Part shown: in pieces, positions 59,091 to 64,000 of the stretch | How positions within the stretch are numbered: position 1 is the first letter of the stretch | How the letters are laid out: each line of letters opens with the position of its first letter | Origin: Scleroderma bovista | Lineage: Eukaryota > Basidiomycota > Agaricomycetes > Boletales > Sclerodermataceae | Assembly: GCA_037178675.1 (NCBI GenBank) | Contig: JAYMGJ010000285.1 | Coordinates: 1-64,000, forward strand | Direction of reading: 5' to 3' | Length of the DNA stretch: 64,000 nt | Program-made: the position numbers and the translations under genes | The notes under the pieces: model-generated | Told to the model about the DNA's origin: nothing | What the model saw: only the letters and a program-made list of their open reading frames with translations | The model's database searches: none

Positions 59091-59220
59091 ACAGTGAGCT
59101 CCTAGCTGAGCCCCTGCACAGCCACAAGGCGAAGTCGGTCAACGACTTGCGCCAGACAGTGAGCTCCTAGTTGAGCACCTGTATTGCCACAGGCAAAGTT
59201 CGTCGATGACTTGTGCTGGC
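59091..59220 (+). repeat. 65-bp tandem duplication in copia leader
   Basis: Two diverged copies (59091-59155 and 59156-59220) beginning ACAGTGAGCTCCTAG(C/T)TGAG lie between the primer site and gag. Confidence 0.8.
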
Positions 59221-59346
59221 ATGACCTAGTCATGAGTTAGCTGTTGACAGAAGTGCCTTCACTGGCACTCAGGTGTTTCTTCTTTTCTTGCTTGTCCGTT
59301 GTCGCATTCATTTGCTGACTCCGTTGACTCCCAACAGAACATCACC

Positions 59347-60300
59347 ATGTCCAGCGCTCTCGACAAAATGGTTCCCCTTTTCACTGGCTCCAATTGGCAG
59401 CAGTGGCACACCTCTATGCAGGCCTACCTTCGGGCACAAGGCCAATGGTATGTTTATTCGACGACACAACCTGCTAACAGTCACGATGACCGAAAGGAGT
59501 GGGACGACAACACTGAGAGAGCGCTCGGTAACATCACCTTGTGCCTCGCCCCCTCTATCCAGGTCGCCGTCTCGAATCTCGACAGTGTTAAGGAAGTCTG
59601 GGACCACCTGAAGAAGAACTTCGGCGCCCCCAGTATTGGCTCTGCCTACGCTGAGCTTAGCAAGCTCCTGGCGACTACCATTCCCACTGGCTGCCATCCC
59701 GCTCCGGCTATCACCAAGGTGCTCAGCCACTTCGCTTATCTCAAGGACGCCGGCTTTGAATTCCCTGCCCCCGTGCAGGCTATGATTATCCTCTGCAAGC
59801 TCCCTCCTACTATGGAGGTTGTAGCTCAAATTCTCAGCCAGACGTCACCGGATGAGATCAAAAACCTCAAGCCTGATGGAATTGTCAAGGCCGCCACACT
59901 CTCTTTTGAGCAGAAAGGCGCCTCTTCACGTGGCGGTGGTAAGGGCCCCCAGGCCAACAAGCTTAGCGCTGTAAAGCGCAAGCCGGCTGACCCCAAATTC
60001 GCCCAGCAGCAGCAGCAGCCTCAGAGGCAGCAGCAGCAGCAAGGCGGGTCCAATGGCGGTGCGAACGGAAACACTCCTGCCCAAGGACAGCGAGGCTGCA
60101 CTCGACATGGCGGCAAGAAGGCTCGCGCTCACCGCGAGAACGCCCAACAAGCCGCCTTCGCTACTTACATCCACTACAATGGACCAGAGCCCACCGTCGA
60201 CCCTCGTGCCTTGGCTCACACTCCCGGTGCTGCCCACTACGGCCCCCCGCATTCGATAATACTATTCGGGCCTTCGACTTGGCACACCGTCTGGGGGTAG
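59347..60300 (+). CDS. Copia gag (damaged C-terminal end)
   Basis: Starts MSSALDKMVPLFTGSNWQQW, the usual copia gag opening (here LTGxNWxxW-type), and runs through VWDHLKKNFGAPS and ILCKLPPTMEVV to a Gln/Gly-rich segment. The zinc knuckle is degenerate (GCTRHGGKKARAHRENAQ). The frame ends at 60298-60300 because of a probable one-base loss in a C-run at about 60243-60248: the text beyond (FDNTIRAFDLAHRLGVEPSF in the other frame) continues the polyprotein. So gag and pol, once a single frame, are now split. Confidence 0.82.
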   Translation: MSSALDKMVPLFTGSNWQQWHTSMQAYLRAQGQWYVYSTTQPANSHDDRKEWDDNTERALGNITLCLAPSIQVAVSNLDSVKEVWDHLKKNFGAPSIGSAYAELSKLLATTIPTGCHPAPAITKVLSHFAYLKDAGFEFPAPVQAMIILCKLPPTMEVVAQILSQTSPDEIKNLKPDGIVKAATLSFEQKGASSRGGGKGPQANKLSAVKRKPADPKFAQQQQQPQRQQQQQGGSNGGANGNTPAQGQRGCTRHGGKKARAHRENAQQAAFATYIHYNGPEPTVDPRALAHTPGAAHYGPPHSIILFGPSTWHTVWG

Positions 60301-61237
60301 AGCCCTCCTTCCAGACCATCCGCACCCTCAACCAAGTTGTGTTGATGGCGAGTGCGAACCTGGACCAGCCCGAGGCCAGTCCCTCCTCGCTGAAGCGCCC
60401 TCGTCTCGAGGAGCGCATCACGATGTATGAGGAGGATGCCATCTCCCTAGGGGATGAAGAGCCCTTCGCCCACGAACCATTCGCTGACGACGAGTTTGAC
60501 GAAATCGACGCGATGGTCCTCGACCACTACAATGCAATGTCGATGGCGATGGGTGCGGAGGCCAGCCTTTTCAGGCAAGTACCTTCTGCACGCGTGCTGA
60601 CCAACACTGACATGCTCCCTTTACATGTGCGCTTTACGCTGGCACTGTATATAGCGAGTAGTAACTACAATTTGTCGTGTCGTGTCTCGAGTAAAGCATA
60701 TATTTGTTCGTGTTCTCATGAAACGAGTGATGCACGCTGTGCTAAGTGTAAGGGAAAAATGGTTGATGATAGCGAACTATCTGGTGCTTTCTGGCTCCTA
60801 GACTCTGGCGCATCACGCCACTTTACCAGTGACATAGGTGATTTCGCCTCTTACAATGTGCTAAAGCGAGCGCACTACGCCAAAACAGCAAATGGTGTAG
60901 CACTAATTGCTGGCATTGGCACGGTATTACTCCGGTGCCTAGACCACAACTCTGGGGATGAGAAAGTTATTACACTCACCCAAGTGCTCCATATGCCAGG
61001 CGCTACTGCACGCCTCATTTCTATGGGCGAAATGCTCCAGCGTAATTACAAGGTCACTGGCGATAAGCGAGGCATTAGCCTCACTCATAAAGCTGAACGC
61101 CTATGGTTTGGGCCAGACCCAGAAGACGATCGCAACGTCATTTTCGGGATTAGATCTATCCCGATAATTAGATCTAACTATATTGCCTCCGTGAGCAAAG
61201 TCAATTACAACATTATGCACTGGAGATTCGGGCACCT
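60301..61237 (+). pseudogene. Copia pol fragment (protease, pre-integrase)
   Basis: Continues from gag after the frameshift. Acidic linker, then the retropepsin motif FWLLDSGASRHFTSD (about 60790-60830), then VLHMPGATARLISMGEML and the pre-integrase start NIMHWRFGHLS. Truncated at 61237 by the adjoining LTR; the open frame runs a few codons into it. Confidence 0.85.
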
Positions 61238-62452
61238 GTCAAAACCGGTTCTCCTCAGCGATCTTACTAGGAGGTCCAGAGATGCAGGGAACTAATGAGG
61301 AGGTCCAGAGATGCAGGGAACTAATGAGGAGGTAAGTCCAGACACTAGTAGGTGCTAGTTAGTGCGGAGAGTCAAGTCCGGGTCAAACGAACGAAGTCTG
61401 GGCACTAGAGAAGCACAGGGAGTAAGTCCGGGTTTTTGCGGAGTAAGTCCGGACCGTGGGAAAGTGGTCCGGAGTTGAGCGCAGCTTTTCCGGAGCGAAG
61501 GACATCCCAGAGGTGGGATAAGTCCTGAGAGGTCTAGCGTCGAGTCTGGGACAGAGGTGGCTTTTGCCCTCGTGCAAGTAGGAGACTTGCTAGGATCGGA
61601 CATAGGACCAAGGGGACGAGATAGGACGGAGGCCGGAGTTGGCCGGAGTTCAGGAGAACAAGATGGGATTAGGAGAGCATGGTGGGTAGTACAGAGTGGG
61701 GAGTATCTTAGTCGAGATTTGATCTAAGGATCTACTAGGCCGGAGTACGGTAGTTTATATAGTAACGAGAACTAGGGTGAGTACATACGGTGACAAGTAA
61801 ACACCTTAGTCGGGACAAGGGATGGAGCAGAAGCAGACAGGAAAATAAACCAGGTACAAGAAAATAAAGCAGGGACAGGAAAATAAACCGGAGCGGAAGC
61901 AGAAACGGGGAACTAGAGTTACAGGGACGACGGAGGAAAAGCAGGGACAAGGGAACTAGGTCGGAAGAGGACAGGTAAGGGTCAGAGGTGGACTTAACTA
62001 ATGTTAAGTCCGGAGCGATGTCCAGGACCGGAGGAAGTGGGACCGGAGGAAGTGCACAAGCGGAGGGAGTGCACAGGTGGAGGAAGGGCGGAGTAGCTGG
62101 AGGAAGGTCCGGAGTTGGACATGGAAATGTCCTAAGCCTTTGGTGGACCTGACAGAGGAAGTGGAGCAGGAGCAGAACTGAGCCGGAGTTGGATGTACCA
62201 GCCGGAGTTGGGCTACGTCGCAGACAAGGCTAAGGGAGTAGCCGGACTGAAACCGGAGTAGCGACTAGTGGTAGGTACAGGTCCGACACGGAGGAGTTAG
62301 ACCGCGGATCTGTCTGTAGGGAGACAGGGGTTAGTCCTGAGGCGGAGATGGACGTAGTGACCGGAGTTGAGCTGGAGTGCAGCTATAGGGCTGGAGATGG
62401 CCGGACTAGATCCGGAGTTGCATCTATGCCTAAGGAGAGGTCAGGCGGGCCA
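61238..62452 (-). mobile_element. LTR of the 51-kb solo-LTR family, inverted and shortened
   Basis: Reverse complement of 51147-52358: starts TGTCAAAACCGG and contains the mirrored TATATAAAC (about 61754). It has a 40-bp local duplication of the GGAGGTCCAGAGATGCAGGG segment near its left end. It stops at 62452, about 43 nt short of the full LTR. No target duplication with the left flank, so this end was lost by deletion or further insertion. Confidence 0.85.
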
Positions 62453-62468
62453 TCTTGGAAAAAAAGTG

Positions 62469-62765
62469 TGTTGGGGGGTTGCTACAGTGGACCTAGAGGA
62501 CAGAAGCTGTGGTAGGAAATTGGTAACCCTGTAGTAACCTCAGTAGATGTTCAAGCTACTGTATTAGAGTAATACCTGTAGTAACTACTACAAGTCAGTA
62601 TGAGTAAGAATGAGTGTGTGTGGACTACTTACCCTCAGTAGATGTTCAAGCTACTGAGGGACTAATAAGAAATACTACTGTGTATGTACGCTCTGAGGGC
62701 TTATGTAAGCGTCACGTGGTCGCGCACCTCAGTACCTAGTAACGCATGCTGGTTAATTTACAACA
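62469..62765 (-). repeat. LTR of another copia-type element, 297 nt
   Basis: TGTTGGGG...TTTACAACA, perfect TGTTG/CAACA ends. On the minus strand it is preceded by TAAGGGAGCG, which looks like a polypurine tract, so it reads as a minus-strand 3' LTR. A 24-bp motif (CCTCAGTAGATGTTCAAGCT + ACTG) occurs twice inside. Neither its partner LTR nor its coding region is visible. Confidence 0.65.
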
Positions 62766-62936
62766 CGCTCCCTTAAACAGTACGTGTTAGTAGGGACAGT
62801 AGAAAAATAACAAATGAAATCAAGAAAGTGTTAAAGATCAAAAAAATGAGTACTTAATGATTCCAAATGAATGTGTAGTCCGTTGCTCGAGAGTCCGAGG
62901 CTTTTTGTTGCGAAGGTTTGTGAGTCTGTGGTGTCG

Positions 62937-63990
62937 TTACCGGATTTGGTAAGTCACGTGTCCGCGATGGACGCGTTGCGCGTTGTTGATCCGTTTCCGC
63001 TCAGGTGAGTACTTGACGTGATTAGACTTGTTGTCATCGCGGCTAACCTTTTGCAGGTTCTTCTTCAACTTCTGAAGGCCGTATAGAAGACCTCCGATGG
63101 ACGTAGATCGCAAGGGATCGCCCGCATCGCGTGGTAGGGGGGATTTGGGCTTGTAGAGCCCTAGGTAAGCGTTCCGCTCCTTGCGCTTGCGACTAACGTT
63201 TGTAGGTCGCGTTTTCAGTCGTCCGCGTCGACGCCTGGGTCCAATGACCCTGTAGGAACGTTGCGGATTATCTCCGCGTGGCTGAGCGATTGGATCGCGT
63301 CCGAGGTAGGCCGTTTCGCCGTTGTGCGTTGGACTGACATTTATCCACTCAATCGTAGGTCTCCCGCGTCGACGGATGGGTGTGTAGACCCTATGGAAAC
63401 GTTTCGAATGGTTTCCGCGTGATTGCACGGCGTGTGTGCGCCATAGGTGAGTCGTTTGACCTTTGCGCCTTGGACTGACGTTTCTAGGTACGAATTTGAT
63501 TCGTCCACGTCATCGCATGGGTCCGATGACCCTGTTGGAGTGTTTCGAGGCGTTGTCGGGTGGCTGCGCCGCGCTGGCACGTATCTGGTGAGTCGTTTCG
63601 GCTTGTTGCATTTGGCTGACCTTTTTGTCGTTTATTCGCTCGATCTTGAGCGATCCGCGTCGACGTTGCCGTCTAGCGGGTCTGTACGGACGGTCTGCGG
63701 GTCGGATGGGTGGCCAGGATGACACAGGTAAGTCACCGTTTCGTGTTATTCGGCGTGAGCGCATTTGCTGACTGTCTGTAGCCAGCAGCGCCGCATTGAC
63801 TCGACGCGAGTCAATGTTGTTGCCGCTTGTCGTGCCATCCACGCTGCCGTCGCCTCCGTTCCATCTACCATCGCCGTCGCCAGTCGTCTCGTCGACAACT
63901 CTCGCCACTACCACCTCTCCTGCACTCTCCGCTCGTCCAAAGACGAATTTTCGACTTGTGGTGTCGATTGGCGCGATCTGTGGTACGTAC
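62937..63990. repeat. Tandem array with intron-like spacers, period about 140 bp
   Basis: At least five diverged units running to the window edge. Each has a block like CCGCGTCGACG...TGGGTCC.ATGACCCTGT.GGAACG and then an intron-like segment on the plus strand: 63005-63056, 63165-63205, 63306-63358, 63447-63487 and 63729-63781. These begin GTGAGT, GTAAGC, GTAGGC, GTGAGT and GTAAGT, have CTAAC or CTGAC 10-25 nt before the end, and end in AG. The presumed exons are not consistently open on the plus strand. The minus strand shows a repeated RVIGPRRRRGR...NVSRKR motif. Coding strand undecided. Confidence 0.65.
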
Positions 63991-64000
63991 ACATTGGTAT

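Larger units (their letters stand above)
58810..61237 (+). mobile_element. Ty1/copia element, truncated after protease/pre-integrase
   Basis: A short 5' LTR is followed by a primer site matching the tRNA-iMet anticodon region, a gag frame, and the beginning of pol with the copia protease. The element ends abruptly at 61237 in the GAG-pre-integrase motif (HWRFGHLS), exactly where an LTR of another family starts. RT, RNase H and most of the integrase are missing. Confidence 0.85.

Overview
This window is nuclear DNA of a filamentous basidiomycete, most likely an Agaricomycete (mushroom or polypore). The evidence is as follows. Genes are dense and cut by many 45-70 nt GT-AG introns with CTAAC/CTGAC branch-like motifs. 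A FunK1-type kinase remnant, HET and TPR remnants, two DUF7918-type genes and a chromodomain Ty3 element are all typical of mushroom genomes. No rRNA, tRNA or CRISPR was seen. The order within Agaricomycetes cannot be fixed from sequence reading alone.

Left half (1-31 kb), conserved single-copy genes. In order: an uncharacterised three-exon gene (206-2095,+); urease in 12 exons with every nickel and catalytic residue present (3139-6410,-); a small basic Ser/Pro-rich protein (7003-7689,+); a PMP47/ANT1-type peroxisomal carrier (8755-10456,-); phosphoacetylglucosamine mutase of the chitin-precursor pathway (12182-14092,+); FG nucleoporin NUP49 (16750-18492,+); a convergent DUF7918-type gene (18651-19748,-); a coiled-coil hypothetical protein (23941-25109,+); the MICOS subunit MIC60 (25164-27320,-); and an 18-exon Atg22-like vacuolar transporter (28510-31013,+). 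Between them lie decayed HET and TPR fragments (15.0-16.5 kb).

Two local segmental duplications stand out. In the first, the 3' half of NUP49 plus all of the DUF7918 gene (17.6-19.8 kb) is repeated at 21.1-23.3 kb. The NUP49 copy is dead, but the DUF7918 copy is still open and spliceable. In the second, the Atg22-like gene (28.5-31.0 kb) is repeated at 32.3-34.5 kb as a pseudogene.

Right half (35-64 kb), a nested transposon landscape. A large multi-exon gene of an Agaricomycete-specific repetitive family (49.4 to 35.4 kb,-) has tandemly duplicated exons. It is split by a complete 8.0 kb Ty3/gypsy chromovirus (36778-44803) with 680-nt LTRs and a 5-bp target duplication. The element has a -1 frameshift heptamer at the gag end, a pol with a C-terminal chromodomain, and an antisense spliced ORF between pol and its 3' LTR. 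Beyond it come a solo LTR (51104-52358), a miniature LTR element (52931-54545), a 2.1 kb LTR-like insertion (54597-56693), a FunK1 kinase pseudogene (57599-58771), a truncated Ty1/copia element primed on the tRNA-iMet anticodon region (58810-61237), two further LTRs, and at the right edge a tandem array of intron-like/exon-like modules (62937-63990).

The intact genes do not form a cluster with a shared pathway. They are housekeeping genes next to a repeat-rich, mutationally active segment.
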